NCBI RefSeq assembly: GCF_009759665.1
Contig: NZ_WQNE01000012.1
Location: 62,001-126,000, forward strand
Source: Bradyrhizobium cajani
GTDB taxonomy: Bacteria > Pseudomonadota > Alphaproteobacteria > Rhizobiales > Xanthobacteraceae
DNA: 64,000 nucleotides
Reading direction: 5' to 3'
The notes beneath the pieces are model-generated. The model was not told the DNA's origin, made no database searches, and saw only the letters and a program-made list of their open reading frames with translations. The translations under genes were made by a program, and so were the position numbers. Positions 1 through 8,445 of the stretch are shown in pieces; the first letter of the stretch is position 1, and each line of letters begins with the position of its first letter.

Positions 1-228
1 TTCGCGCTCTCGGTGCAGCTCGGCGACAAGTCGTATCTGATGGGCAACAAGCCCTGCGGTGTGGATGCCACCGCCTTCGGTGCGCTCGCCGGGATCCTGA
101 CGCCGTTCTTCGAATCGGCCTTGCGCCAGCGCGCCGAGGGATTTCCGAACCTCACGGCCTATGTCGACCGCATGATGGACAATTACTATCCCGAGTTCGC
201 CTGGTCCCCGCAGCGGCAGGCGGCTTAG
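1..228 (+). CDS. Glutathione S-transferase family protein, C-terminal part (cut by window edge)
   Basis: The reading frame is open from the first base and ends at TAG, so only the last 75 residues are present. They look like the all-helical C-terminal domain of a GST/metaxin-like protein: a YLMGNKPCGVDATAFG segment, typical of the N-capping-box helix of GST_C folds, then a helix ending in FPNLTAYVDRMM. The N-terminal thioredoxin-like domain lies outside the window. Substrate and role cannot be judged. The gene converges on the binding-protein gene downstream, separated by a repeat and that gene's terminator. Confidence 0.7.
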   Translation, partial: FALSVQLGDKSYLMGNKPCGVDATAFGALAGILTPFFESALRQRAEGFPNLTAYVDRMMDNYYPEFAWSPQRQAA

Positions 229-257
229 CGTTCAGTCTCGCCCCGAGTTCGGTGCAA

Positions 258-382
258 CCTCTCCCGCTTGCGGGAGAGGTCGGCGCGAAGCGCCAGGTGA
301 GGGCTTTCTCGGCTGGGGGATTTTTTCCGTAAGCCTCAGGCGGTCCCATTGCGGCGCCACCCTCTCCCGCAAGCGGGAGAGG
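258..382. repeat. Palindromic intergenic repeat, family A (CTCTCCCGC type)
   Basis: Two hairpins, CCTCTCCCGC-ttg-CGGGAGAGG near 258-279 and its counterpart near 361-382, flank a short spacer holding the common GGTGAGGG motif. The same design recurs at about 8.3, 26.8 and 40.6 kb. It is non-coding and matches the dispersed palindromic elements common in Bradyrhizobium genomes. Confidence 0.75.
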
Positions 383-422
383 GAGCGCAGCAACGCCGGG
401 GCTGCAGGTTGCGATCAACTCC

Positions 423-455
423 AAAAAACAAAAAAGCCGGCCCATCGGGCCGGCT
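423..455 (-). terminator. Rho-independent terminator of the minus-strand hydroxycinnamate operon
   Basis: A 9-bp stem AGCCGGCCC/GGGCCGGCT with loop ATC (435-455) is followed, in the minus direction, by a T-rich tract (plus-strand A runs at 431-435 and 423-428). It lies 28 nt after the stop of the binding-protein gene, where an operon terminator is expected. Confidence 0.85.
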
Positions 456-482
456 CTCGTCGTCACAAAACTGTCGCCGCGT

Positions 483-1634
483 CTACTTCACCAGCGTGTA
501 CTTGCCGTTCTTCACGGTGAGCAGGATGCGCGAGCGCTCGTCGAGGCCGTAGCGGTCCTTTTCGGTGAAGTTGTAGACGCCCTGGCTCGCGGCCAGCTCC
601 TTCTCCGACAGCAGCGCCTGGCGGATCGCCTCGCGGAATTCCGGCGTGCCGGGCTTCGCCGTCTTCAGCGCCGTCGGGATGATGCGCTTGAGGATCTCGA
701 ACGCATCGTAGGAATGACCGGCGAACTGGCTGCGGCTGTTCGGGCCGTACTTGGCCTCATAGGCCGCGTTGAGCGCGAGGCCGGGCTTCTTGGTGGCCGC
801 CTCGTCCGGCTGATCCTCGGGGTCCATCACCGGGCCCGATGCCATCAGGACGCCTTCCGCCGCTTTGCCGGCGATGCGGATGAAGTCCATGCTGGCGGCG
901 CCGTGGGTCTGGTAGATCAGGCCCTGATAGCCGCGCTCGCGCAGCTCGGTCTGCGGCAATGCGGCCGCGGTGCCGGAGGCGCCGACCAGGATCGCGTCCG
1001 GATTGGCGGCGACGAGCTTCAGCACCTGGCCGGTCACCGACGTGTCAGGACGGGCAAAGCGCTCTTCATCGGCGATGGTCATGCCCATCGGTCCGGTCTG
1101 GGCCTTCAGGTCGTTGAACCAGAGATCGCCGTAGGAATCGGAATAGCCGATATAACCGATGGTCTTCACACCCTTCGACTTCATGTGGTCGTACAGCACC
1201 TTGCCCACGATCGGGATCGGCTGCGGCATCGCCACCGACCACTTCATGCGTTCCGGCGTGATCGGAAAGGGCGCGAGGCCGAAATGTGGAATGCCGGCCT
1301 CGTTGGCGACGTTGGAGACCGCGATGGTCGGCGGCGTCAGTGCCGAGCCCATGATGATGTCGGCCTTGGATTCGGTCACGAAGCGGCGGGCGTTGGTGGT
1401 CGCGGTGGTGGGATCGCCGCCGTCGTCGAGCACGATCACCTTCAGCGGAACGCCGCCGATCTCCTTCGGCACGAATTCCAGCGCGTTGCGCTCGGGAATG
1501 CCGAGGGCCGCGCCCGGGCCGGTCGTGGTGGTGGTGATGCCGATGGTGATTTCGCTGGTCTGGGCCAGTGCGGGCAGGGCCGGCAGCGCCAGCGCGGCCG
1601 CAGTGATGGCGGCGGTCAGGTAAAAGCGTTTCAT
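483..1634 (-). CDS. Branched-chain-type ABC transporter substrate-binding protein, probably for aromatic acids
   Basis: A periplasmic binding protein of the leucine-binding (Peripla_BP_6) fold, 383 residues. It has a Sec signal peptide (about residues 1-24, cleavage after ALPALAQ), then TSEITIGI and the usual two-lobe pattern. A GGGAGGA ribosome site precedes the ATG. It is the last gene of an operon encoding a CoA ligase, crotonase, SDR and thioesterase, so the ligand is inferred to be a hydroxycinnamate or related aromatic acid. R. palustris has a binding protein of this family beside its p-coumarate genes. The permease and ATPase genes are not adjacent. The orphan set at 13.5-17.0 kb is the natural partner. 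Confidence 0.85.
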   Translation of the reverse strand: MKRFYLTAAITAAALALPALPALAQTSEITIGITTTTTGPGAALGIPERNALEFVPKEIGGVPLKVIVLDDGGDPTTATTNARRFVTESKADIIMGSALTPPTIAVSNVANEAGIPHFGLAPFPITPERMKWSVAMPQPIPIVGKVLYDHMKSKGVKTIGYIGYSDSYGDLWFNDLKAQTGPMGMTIADEERFARPDTSVTGQVLKLVAANPDAILVGASGTAAALPQTELRERGYQGLIYQTHGAASMDFIRIAGKAAEGVLMASGPVMDPEDQPDEAATKKPGLALNAAYEAKYGPNSRSQFAGHSYDAFEILKRIIPTALKTAKPGTPEFREAIRQALLSEKELAASQGVYNFTEKDRYGLDERSRILLTVKNGKYTLVK

Positions 1635-1736
1635 CTATTCCTCCCTTTACGTGTTTCTTTGAAAGCAGAAATCGGGGGGTAATTCAGCCCCCTCTTTTGG
1701 TGATGCGGCGATTTAGCTCCAAGGTCCGACTACGGC

Positions 1737-2156
1737 TTAACTCCCCGTGAATTTGGCTACCATTTCCGCCGGGAACGGTGCCGATTTCAGCTTGTCGGGG
1801 TTAACGGGATCGCGGCCGACCAGGACGCGGGTCTCGAAACCCTCGATCGCCAGCGCCTCGCCCTTGTAGACGTTGTGCTTCACCTCGAAGCTCGAGCGCT
1901 TGATGCTCTCGATCTTCGTTTCGATGGTGATCCAGTCGCCATAGGTCGAGGGGATGTAGAACTTGGCCCGCGTGTCGACCATGGGAATGCCCACCAGGCC
2001 GTATTTGCGGACCAGATCCTGCTTGGAGAACCCGGCGACCTCGAACAGGGTCGACGTCGAATCGTCGAACATCGCGAAATAGCGCGGGTAGTAGACGATG
2101 TTGGCGGGGTCGCAATCGCCCCACTGGATCTGGACGTCGCGCCGGTTCACGAACAT
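1737..2156 (-). CDS. Hotdog acyl-CoA thioesterase, 4-hydroxybenzoyl-CoA thioesterase type
   Basis: 139 residues, the usual length for this family. Near the N-terminus, IQWGDCDPANIVYYPRYF matches the active-site helix of 4-hydroxybenzoyl-CoA/YbgC-type thioesterases, with the catalytic Asp in GDCDP. The expected reaction is hydrolysis of an aryl- or acyl-CoA to the free acid and CoA in the cytoplasm. It lies 24 nt after the SDR gene in the same operon. In this context, release of 4-hydroxybenzoate from 4-hydroxybenzoyl-CoA is a reasonable inference, because pobA lies a few kilobases away. The exact substrate is not proven by sequence. Confidence 0.82.
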   Translation of the reverse strand: MFVNRRDVQIQWGDCDPANIVYYPRYFAMFDDSTSTLFEVAGFSKQDLVRKYGLVGIPMVDTRAKFYIPSTYGDWITIETKIESIKRSSFEVKHNVYKGEALAIEGFETRVLVGRDPVNPDKLKSAPFPAEMVAKFTGS

Positions 2157-2180
2157 GTGTCGCGCCTTGCTCTGCCGACC

Positions 2181-2942
2181 TTACTTCGGCGCCATGCGCA
2201 GCGAGCCGTCGAGGCGCACCACTTCGCCGTTCAGGTAGGAATTCTCGACCATGTGCAGCGCGAGCGCGGCGAACTCGTCGGCATTGCCGAGCCGGCGCGG
2301 GAAGGGGATCGCGGCGGCGAGCGAATCCTGGGCCTCCTGCGGCAGGTTGGCGAGCAGCGGCGTCAGGAACAGGCCGGGTGCGATGGTCAGCACGCGCACG
2401 CCGAACTGCGCCAGTTCGCGCGCGATCGGCAGCGTCATGCCGACGATGCCGCCCTTCGAGGCCGAATAAGCGGACTGGCCGATCTGGCCGTCATAGGCGG
2501 CGACCGAGGCGGTGTTGATGATGACGCCGCGCTCGCCGGTCGCCTGCGGCTCGAGCTTGGACATCTCGGCCGCGGCGAGGCGCAGCATGTTGAAGGTGCC
2601 GATCAGGTTGACCTTGATCACCTTATCGAAATCGGCCAGCGCCATCGGGCCGTCGCGGCCGACCACGCGCTTGGCAACGCCGATGCCGGCGCAGTTGACC
2701 AGCACGCGCGCGGGCCCGTGGGCCTTGGTCGCCAGCGCGATCGCGGCTTCAGCGGACGCCGCATCGGAGACGTCGCAGGTCACGGCGACGCCCTTGATCT
2801 CGGCGGCGACGGTTTCCGCAAGCTTGGCATTGAGATCGCACACCGCGACTTTTGCGCCCTGCGCCGCCAGCTTTCGCGCAGTAGCCGCGCCAAGGCCCGA
2901 TGCACCGCCGGTGACGATGGCTGCCTGATCCTTCAACAACAT
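2181..2942 (-). CDS. SDR oxidoreductase, 3-hydroxyacyl-CoA dehydrogenase type 2-like
   Basis: 253-residue short-chain dehydrogenase. It shows the NAD-binding TGGASGLGAAT motif near residue 12, an NCAGIG structural motif and the catalytic Tyr/Lys in YSASKGG. The overall pattern (VCDLNAKLAE, VAAYDGQIGQSAYSASKGGIVGMTLPIARELA) resembles 3-hydroxyacyl-CoA dehydrogenase type II (HSD10-like) rather than a generic SDR. In the operon it would oxidise the 3-hydroxy-3-arylpropionyl-CoA produced by the crotonase, giving a beta-oxidation-like side-chain route. It lies 22 nt after the CoA ligase gene. Confidence 0.85.
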   Translation of the reverse strand: MLLKDQAAIVTGGASGLGAATARKLAAQGAKVAVCDLNAKLAETVAAEIKGVAVTCDVSDAASAEAAIALATKAHGPARVLVNCAGIGVAKRVVGRDGPMALADFDKVIKVNLIGTFNMLRLAAAEMSKLEPQATGERGVIINTASVAAYDGQIGQSAYSASKGGIVGMTLPIARELAQFGVRVLTIAPGLFLTPLLANLPQEAQDSLAAAIPFPRRLGNADEFAALALHMVENSYLNGEVVRLDGSLRMAPK

Positions 2943-2964
2943 GGCGTTCTCCTTCGATGGTTTC

Positions 2965-4848
2965 TTACCCGACCGATATCACACGGTCCGACGGATTGGC
3001 AGCGTAGAGCTCGTCGATCAGCGCAGCGCGATGCTCCAGCACCGCGCGCTGGTTGATCGAGCCCTTGTCGGTGACCTCGCCCTTGTCGATCGACAGCGGC
3101 GCGTCCAGGAGGATCGCGCGCGTGATCCGTGTCGAGGAGCCGGTGGCCGAAGAGAGGAAACGGGTCAGGCGTTCGCGGAAGGCCTCACGCACCAGCCGGT
3201 CGCGCGTCGCGACGACGAGATCGTCGGCCGGCAGCGTCGGGTTGATCAGGCGGCAGCCGTCGAGATCGAGCATCACGAGCGCGGAGATCTCGTCGCGGTT
3301 GATGCCGGCGATGACGACGTCGCGCACCAGAGGCGCGCAGGCCGCGATGAGGCGCGCGCGCAGCGGCCCGACGCTGACCCACGTGCCGCTCGCGAGCTTG
3401 AAATCCTCGCTGACGCGGCCGTCGAAGTCGAAGCCGGCGTTGAGATCATCGGGATCGGCGGGCTTGAGCGCATCGCCCATCTTGTAAAAGCCTTCCTCGT
3501 CGAAGGATTTTGCGCTGATGTCGGGCTGGCGCCAGTAGCCGGGCATCACGTTCGGCCCCTTGGCGCGCACCTCGAGCTTGCCGTTGTTCGGCACGAGCTT
3601 GGCGTCATTGCCCGACACGGGCAGGCCCACATGCCCGGAGCGGCTGGTGCGCGGATTGACCGACATGAAGAACGGCGCGGTTTCCGTCGCGCCGAGGCCG
3701 GTCAGCATCGGCACGCGGTAGCCTTTTTCCTTTACCGCGAGCTCGTCGAGGCTGTTCCAGACGAAGGGCGAGAGCGCCGCGCCGGAGAAGAACATCGCAT
3801 GCAGCCGGTCGAAGAATTTTGCGCGCAGGCCCTGGTCGTCGCGCAAATAGGGCAGCAGCGACTCGTAGCCCTTGGGCACGTTGAAATAGACCGTCGGCGA
3901 AATCTCCTGGAGATTGCGCACGGTCTCCTCGATACCGCCGGGCACCGGCTTGCCGGCGTCCAGATACATCGAGCCGCCATTGTAGAGCGTCAGGCCGATA
4001 TTGTGGTTGCCGCCAAAAGTGTGATTCCAGGGCAGCCAGTCGATGATGACGGGTGGCTCGTCCTTGAGGAAGGCGAGCGTCTCGCGCAGCATGACCTGGT
4101 TGGCGCAGATCATGCGCTGGGTGTTGATGACGGCCTTGGGATTGCCGGTCGAGCCTGAAGTCAGCAGGAATTTTGCGATCGTGTCGGGGTCGATCTTCTC
4201 GTGCGCCGCGTCGAGGTCGCCGCGGATCGGCGTCGCCATGAGATCGGCGAGCAGCGTGATGTCGCGGCCCGGCACGTGGCCATAGGATGCGGCGATCTCG
4301 GTGCCGAGCGAGACGTTGGCGACGAGCGCATCGGCGAACTTGTCGGCATCCTCGGCGAAGACGAGGCCGGGCGTCAGCAGCTTCATCAGGTAAGAGAGCT
4401 TGCCGTAATCCTTCGACACCAGCGAATAGGCCGGCGACACCGGGCAGAACGGAATGCCTGCGTAGTAGGCGCCGAACGCGAGCAGGGCGTGGTCGATCGA
4501 ATTGCCGGAGAGGATGACGACCGGACGCTCCGCCGACAGGCCGCGCTGGATCAAGCTCGAGGCGATGTGTCGGCTCGCGGTGAGCAGTTCGGCGTAGGTG
4601 ATCTTGCGCCAGCCGCGGCCGCCTTCGCGCTCGGCCATGAAGACGCGGTCGGGCGTGGTCTTCGCCCAGTGATGCAGGCGGTCGGTGATGCGGACGGGAT
4701 AGTCGCCGAGCGGCTGCTTTGGCCTGAGGTAAATTGTGCCGTCGTCGCGCCGCTCGATGTTGACGACGGGATCGCCGAACGAAATCGGCCGCAGCGGGAA
4801 AGTGCTCGCCCCGCGCTCCATGCTGGAAGAGGACGGCTCCGCGCTCAT
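2965..4848 (-). CDS. Feruloyl/p-coumaroyl-CoA synthetase (AMP-forming)
   Basis: 627-residue ANL-superfamily acyl-CoA synthetase. The P-loop LTSGSTGNPKA lies at about residues 229-239, DWLPWNHTFGGNHN follows at about 272, and the C-terminal catalytic Lys is probably in DKGSIN. The N-terminus (PISFGDPVVNIERRDDGTIYLRP) and length match the feruloyl-CoA synthase subfamily. It activates hydroxycinnamates to CoA thioesters with ATP. The ATG overlaps the stop of the crotonase gene (ATGA), so the two are translationally coupled. The same ligase/crotonase pairing occurs as couB/couA in R. palustris and fcs/ech in Pseudomonas. Confidence 0.88.
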   Translation of the reverse strand: MSAEPSSSSMERGASTFPLRPISFGDPVVNIERRDDGTIYLRPKQPLGDYPVRITDRLHHWAKTTPDRVFMAEREGGRGWRKITYAELLTASRHIASSLIQRGLSAERPVVILSGNSIDHALLAFGAYYAGIPFCPVSPAYSLVSKDYGKLSYLMKLLTPGLVFAEDADKFADALVANVSLGTEIAASYGHVPGRDITLLADLMATPIRGDLDAAHEKIDPDTIAKFLLTSGSTGNPKAVINTQRMICANQVMLRETLAFLKDEPPVIIDWLPWNHTFGGNHNIGLTLYNGGSMYLDAGKPVPGGIEETVRNLQEISPTVYFNVPKGYESLLPYLRDDQGLRAKFFDRLHAMFFSGAALSPFVWNSLDELAVKEKGYRVPMLTGLGATETAPFFMSVNPRTSRSGHVGLPVSGNDAKLVPNNGKLEVRAKGPNVMPGYWRQPDISAKSFDEEGFYKMGDALKPADPDDLNAGFDFDGRVSEDFKLASGTWVSVGPLRARLIAACAPLVRDVVIAGINRDEISALVMLDLDGCRLINPTLPADDLVVATRDRLVREAFRERLTRFLSSATGSSTRITRAILLDAPLSIDKGEVTDKGSINQRAVLEHRAALIDELYAANPSDRVISVG

Positions 4849-5654
4849 GACTTCGGCTTCACTTTCGCTGTCTTGTGCTCGAGGAATTCGCGGATCCGGC
4901 GCTTGGCCTCCTTGTCGCTCTGCGCGACCGTCGCCATCAGCGATTCCATCAGGAGGCCGGTCTGCGGATTGGCCTCCGCGATCATCGGCAGCGCCTGGAG
5001 CACCGCGAAATTCGTCAGCGGCGCGTTGGCGGCGACCTTGGTCGCGAGCTCCAGCGCCTTGCCGAGCCCATTGCCGGCTTCCGTCACATATTGCGCGAAG
5101 CCGTAGGAGGCGCCTTCGGTCGCGCTATAGACGCGGCCGGTCAGCATCATGTCCATCATCCTGGCGACGCCGATCAGCCGCGGCAGCCGCACCGAGCCGC
5201 CGCCGCCGACGAAGATGCCGCGCTGCCCCTCGGGCAGCGCGAAATAGGTCGAGGGCTCGGCGACGCGGATATGGGCCGCGCAGGCGAGCTCGAGGCCGCC
5301 GCCGATCACCGCGCCCTTCAGCGCCGCGATCACGGGCACGCGGCTGTACTGGATGCGGTCGAACACGCGGTGCCACATCTGGGAATGGAGCAGCCCGCCG
5401 GTCGCATCGTGCTCGGTCAGTTCCGAGAGGTCGAGCCCAGAGGAGAAATGGTCGCCGATGCCGTGGATCACGACCGCGCCGATGTCCTCGGGCAGGGACG
5501 CAAAACACTCGCCGATTTCCAGGATGATGCCGTCGTTGAGCGCATTGCGCTTGGCCGGCCGGTTCAGACCCACGGTCAGAACCCGGTCCGCCCTCTCGAT
5601 CCTCAAAAGCCCTGAGGTGCCCGCGTCAGCGGTCTCGGCGTTTCCCTGTGTCAT
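4845..5654 (-). CDS. Crotonase-family enoyl-CoA hydratase (hydroxycinnamoyl-CoA hydratase/lyase candidate)
   Basis: 269 residues. Crotonase signatures are SSGLDLSEL (first oxyanion-hole segment) and ALKGAVIGGGLELACAAHIRVAE (second oxyanion hole). It is the first gene of the operon and overlaps the CoA ligase by 4 nt. Hydration of p-coumaroyl- or feruloyl-CoA is the likely step. Whether it also cleaves the product by retro-aldol to an aldehyde, as true hydratase/lyases do, cannot be settled here. No aldehyde dehydrogenase gene is present, while a hydroxyacyl-CoA dehydrogenase-like SDR is. An inverted repeat of GTTAT/ATAAC lies just upstream. Confidence 0.85.
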   Translation of the reverse strand: MTQGNAETADAGTSGLLRIERADRVLTVGLNRPAKRNALNDGIILEIGECFASLPEDIGAVVIHGIGDHFSSGLDLSELTEHDATGGLLHSQMWHRVFDRIQYSRVPVIAALKGAVIGGGLELACAAHIRVAEPSTYFALPEGQRGIFVGGGGSVRLPRLIGVARMMDMMLTGRVYSATEGASYGFAQYVTEAGNGLGKALELATKVAANAPLTNFAVLQALPMIAEANPQTGLLMESLMATVAQSDKEAKRRIREFLEHKTAKVKPKS

Positions 5655-5673
5655 TTGCGTCCTTGTCAGAATA

Positions 5674-5688
5674 GTTATGTTGTATAAC
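5674..5688. promoter_or_regulatory. Putative operator upstream of the hydroxycinnamate operon
   Basis: The inverted repeat GTTAT-N5-ATAAC lies 20-34 nt upstream of the crotonase start codon. It shares 12 of 15 bases with a site upstream of pobA (9646-9660). The AT-rich half-site design fits a MarR-family operator. A MarR gene lies in the same locus at 17.2 kb. Confidence 0.5.
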
Positions 5689-5817
5689 GAATTTGGGAGG
5701 AGTCAAGAAGGATAGGGGCAGGATATGGCTCTGGGTGGGCGTTGGCTGCTCGGCGTCGGACTGGTCGGTCAGCGGACGAAGAGTGCCTGGTGATACGCTG
5801 CTGTGGCCACATCCTCC

Positions 5818-5896
5818 GTCATTGCGAGCGTAGCGAAGCAATCCAGTGTCCCGCCGCGGAAACAGTCTGGATTGCTTCGCTTCGCTCGCAATGACG
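5818..5896. repeat. Palindromic intergenic repeat, family B (GTCATTGCGAGC type)
   Basis: GTCATTGCGAGC...GCGAAGCAATCCAG pairs with its reverse complement about 50 nt further on, CTGGATTGCTTCGC...GCTCGCAATGAC. The same element recurs at about 11.06 and 43.24 kb. It sits between the crotonase promoter and the end of the TRAP operon. Confidence 0.8.
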
Positions 5897-5910
5897 AGGT
5901 GTCGGCCTTC

Positions 5911-6372
5911 TCACACCACCTGATGCACGTCGATCACCACGCGGTCCGCATGCCGCGCGGCCGATGCCACGAAGATGTGCTGCATCAGCCATCGATATTT
6001 CTCATGTCCCGTCTCGAATTTCGGTACGGTGCGGAAATAGATCAGCGTCGGATCGACCGGCTCGCCGCGCTTGAGTTTCTGCAACAGCTCGACCGGGCCG
6101 AAGCGGAGCCCCTTGTTCTCCACATAGACAATGGCACCGTCGTCGGTCTCGAAGGCGTATCTGGCCTCGAGGTCGATCAGCTCATTGGGACGGATGGTCT
6201 GGAAGTCGGCGCCGAAGGGCAGCACCTTGCCGGTGATCGCGCCCCTTACCTCGCCGCCGATGATCGGAATGATGCGGCGAACGCCGATGCCGGTCTCGCC
6301 GGCGGTGACGACGTCGCCGATGCAGGCGGTGATGGTGAAGACGTATTTTGTCTCCAGCGTCGGTGCGGTCAT
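5911..6372 (-). CDS. DUF3237 domain-containing protein
   Basis: 153-residue soluble protein matching the DUF3237 pattern: an N-terminal beta strand LETKYVFTITACIGDV, a GVRRIIPIIGGEVRG segment, GADFQTIRPNELIDLEARY in the middle and YFRTVPKFETG near the C-terminus. The biochemical function of the family is not established. It is the last gene of the TRAP operon, 12 nt after dctM. That placement suggests a role in aromatic-acid uptake or metabolism, but this is inference from context only. Confidence 0.8.
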   Translation of the reverse strand: MTAPTLETKYVFTITACIGDVVTAGETGIGVRRIIPIIGGEVRGAITGKVLPFGADFQTIRPNELIDLEARYAFETDDGAIVYVENKGLRFGPVELLQKLKRGEPVDPTLIYFRTVPKFETGHEKYRWLMQHIFVASAARHADRVVIDVHQVV

Positions 6373-6384
6373 CGCTTCACCTCG

Positions 6385-7704
6385 TCAATGCGCCATCATC
6401 CGCGTCGGCAGCCAGGTCGCGAGCAGCGGGAAGGCGATCAGGATCACGAGGCGCACGAGGTCCGTCGCCACGAACGGGATGACGCCCTTGAAGATGGTGG
6501 AGAAGGACACGTCCTTCACCACGCTCTTGATGACGAAGACGTTCATCCCCACCGGCGGATGGATCAGGCCGAGCTCGACGGTCATGACGATGATGACGCC
6601 GAACCAGATCGGATCGAAGCCGAGATGCGTGATCACGGGGAAGATGATCGGCACCGTCAGGATGATCATCGCCATGGCGTCCATCAGGCAGCCGAGCACC
6701 AGATACATCACCATGATCAGCGCCAGCACGCCGTAGGGACCGAGGCCGAGGCCGGTGAGGAATTCGGTCACCTTCTGCGGCGTCTGGGTCACCGTGAGGA
6801 AATAGCCGAAGATCAGGGCGCCGATCAGCACGGTGAACACCGCGGCCGCGGTGCGGGTTGCTTGCAGCAGCGAGGCCAGCACCTTCTCGCGGTCGAGCCG
6901 TCCGGTGACCATGCCGATGATGAAGGCGCCGGTGGCGCCGACGCCGCCGGCTTCCGTCGGGGTGAAGCGCGGCAGGAAGGGCAGGCCGTACAGGCCGCCG
7001 ATGACGAACACGAACAGCAGCACCGGCGCCCAGATATCCTTCAGCCCGGCAAAGCGCTCGCGCCACGGCAGCATCTTGCCCTTGGGCAGGAAGTCAGGCC
7101 GGAAATAGCCGATCAGAAAGATCGTCATCATGTACATGGTCATCGCCAGCAGGCCCGGGATGATGCCGGCGATGAAGAGCTTGCCGATGTCCTGCTCGGT
7201 GATGATGCCGTAGACCGCGAGCACGGTCGAGGGCGGCAGCATCGCGCCCAGCGTGCCGCCGGCCGCGATCACGCCGGTGGCAAAGGACTGCGGATAGCCG
7301 AAGCGGCGCATTTCCGGATAGGCGACCGCGGAGAAGGTCGCGGCGGTCGCGACCGACGAGCCGCAGATCGCGGCAAAGCCGCCGCAGGCGCCGACGGTGG
7401 CGATGCCGAGCCCGCCGCGCAAATGCCCGACAAAACCGTTGGCGGCGCGGAACAGCTCGCGGCTCATGCCGGAATTGGAGACGAAGGCGCCCATCAACAG
7501 GAACATCGGGATGACGCCGAAGGTGTAGTCGGTCACCGTGCGCATCGAGGTCTGGCCGACCAGCTTCAGCGCCGGCGTTGCGCCGACCAGATAGGAGAAG
7601 CCGGACACGCCGACGAGGCCCATGGCCATGCCGACGGGCACGCGCAGCAGCATCAGGACAAACAGGGAAACGAAGCCGATAACGGCGACGGCATCGGTGC
7701 TCAT
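6385..7704 (-). CDS. dctM: TRAP transporter large permease, DctM family
   Basis: 439 residues with about a dozen hydrophobic segments. Family patterns include GVIPMFLLMGAFVSNSG, ICGSSVATAATFS and GTLGAMLPPSTVLAVYG, followed by repeat-like C-terminal membrane segments (HPPVGMNVFVIKS). It is the inner-membrane translocation subunit, which uses the sodium or proton gradient to import an organic acid delivered by DctP. It starts 2 nt after the dctQ stop. Association with hydroxycinnamate and pobA genes suggests an aromatic-acid substrate. Confidence 0.92.
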   Translation of the reverse strand: MSTDAVAVIGFVSLFVLMLLRVPVGMAMGLVGVSGFSYLVGATPALKLVGQTSMRTVTDYTFGVIPMFLLMGAFVSNSGMSRELFRAANGFVGHLRGGLGIATVGACGGFAAICGSSVATAATFSAVAYPEMRRFGYPQSFATGVIAAGGTLGAMLPPSTVLAVYGIITEQDIGKLFIAGIIPGLLAMTMYMMTIFLIGYFRPDFLPKGKMLPWRERFAGLKDIWAPVLLFVFVIGGLYGLPFLPRFTPTEAGGVGATGAFIIGMVTGRLDREKVLASLLQATRTAAAVFTVLIGALIFGYFLTVTQTPQKVTEFLTGLGLGPYGVLALIMVMYLVLGCLMDAMAMIILTVPIIFPVITHLGFDPIWFGVIIVMTVELGLIHPPVGMNVFVIKSVVKDVSFSTIFKGVIPFVATDLVRLVILIAFPLLATWLPTRMMAH

Positions 7705-7706
7705 GA

Positions 7707-8216
7707 TTACTCCGTCGCCTTGATTTTGGGATCGTGCATCTCTTCGGGATGGAAGATCAGGCGGTAGGTGCGGATCGCGATCAGCAGCACGGCCGAGACG
7801 TCACCGATCCAGGCGACCGCGAAGAACGGCCAGGTCGGCATGTGCATGTCGAAGGTCTGGACGTTGTCGTTGTAGGTGCCGCGCACCTTGTCGAACAGCG
7901 TCCAGGTCTGCACCGTGACCACGAACAGCAGCACCAGGGTTGCGAACACGTCGATCCAGCGCTGATAGCGCGGGCCGACATTGCCCCAGACCAGGTCGAC
8001 CGTGATGTGGGTGCCGCGATAGGAGGTTGCCGCGATGCCCCAGAAGATCAGGATGCCGAGCAGCATGCGCCCGATGTCGAAGCTGTCGGGGATCGCGTAG
8101 TTCAGCGTGTTGCGCAGCAGCACCGACAGGAAGATGTCGAGTGCGACGAGGCCGACGAATCCGGCCGCGATCCATTCGATCGTGTCGATAAAGCGGTCCA
8201 TCCAGGCGCGCTTCAT
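7707..8216 (-). CDS. dctQ: TRAP transporter small permease, DctQ family
   Basis: 169 residues from the ATG at 8216, with four hydrophobic segments (WIAAGFVGLVALDIFLSVLL; MLLGILIFWGIAATSY; FATLVLLFVVTVQTW; FFAVAWIGDVSAVLLIAI). I chose this start because AGGAAA lies about 7 nt upstream and the family begins close to the first membrane segment. A longer open frame to 8357 runs into repeat sequence and would add a non-conserved extension. It pairs with DctM in the inner membrane. Confidence 0.88.
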   Translation of the reverse strand: MKRAWMDRFIDTIEWIAAGFVGLVALDIFLSVLLRNTLNYAIPDSFDIGRMLLGILIFWGIAATSYRGTHITVDLVWGNVGPRYQRWIDVFATLVLLFVVTVQTWTLFDKVRGTYNDNVQTFDMHMPTWPFFAVAWIGDVSAVLLIAIRTYRLIFHPEEMHDPKIKATE

Positions 8217-8270
8217 GGGAGTTTCCTGTGTGACGTCATTATCGCTCTCGACTCCAGCCGCGGTCCTTCG

Positions 8271-8419
8271 CCTCTCCCCGCGCGCGGGGAGAGGCCGGAA
8301 TGCGCGCGCAAGCGCGGATTCCGGGTGAGGGGGACTCTCCGCGAGTCCGTCTGTCACTTTCTTTGCGGAAGCAGCCCCTCACCCCGACCCTCTCCCCGTA
8401 AGAACGGGGCGAGGGAGAA
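8271..8419. repeat. Palindromic intergenic repeat, family A
   Basis: CCTCTCCCCGC...GCGGGGAGAGG, a GGTGAGGG motif, and a second half CCCCTCACC...CTCTCCCCG. It fills most of the 229-nt gap between dctP and dctQ, so it is transcribed inside the TRAP operon and may set the ratio of binding protein to permease mRNA. Confidence 0.75.
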
Positions 8420-8445
8420 GAGGAGTTCGCCGCGCCGGCACCGCC

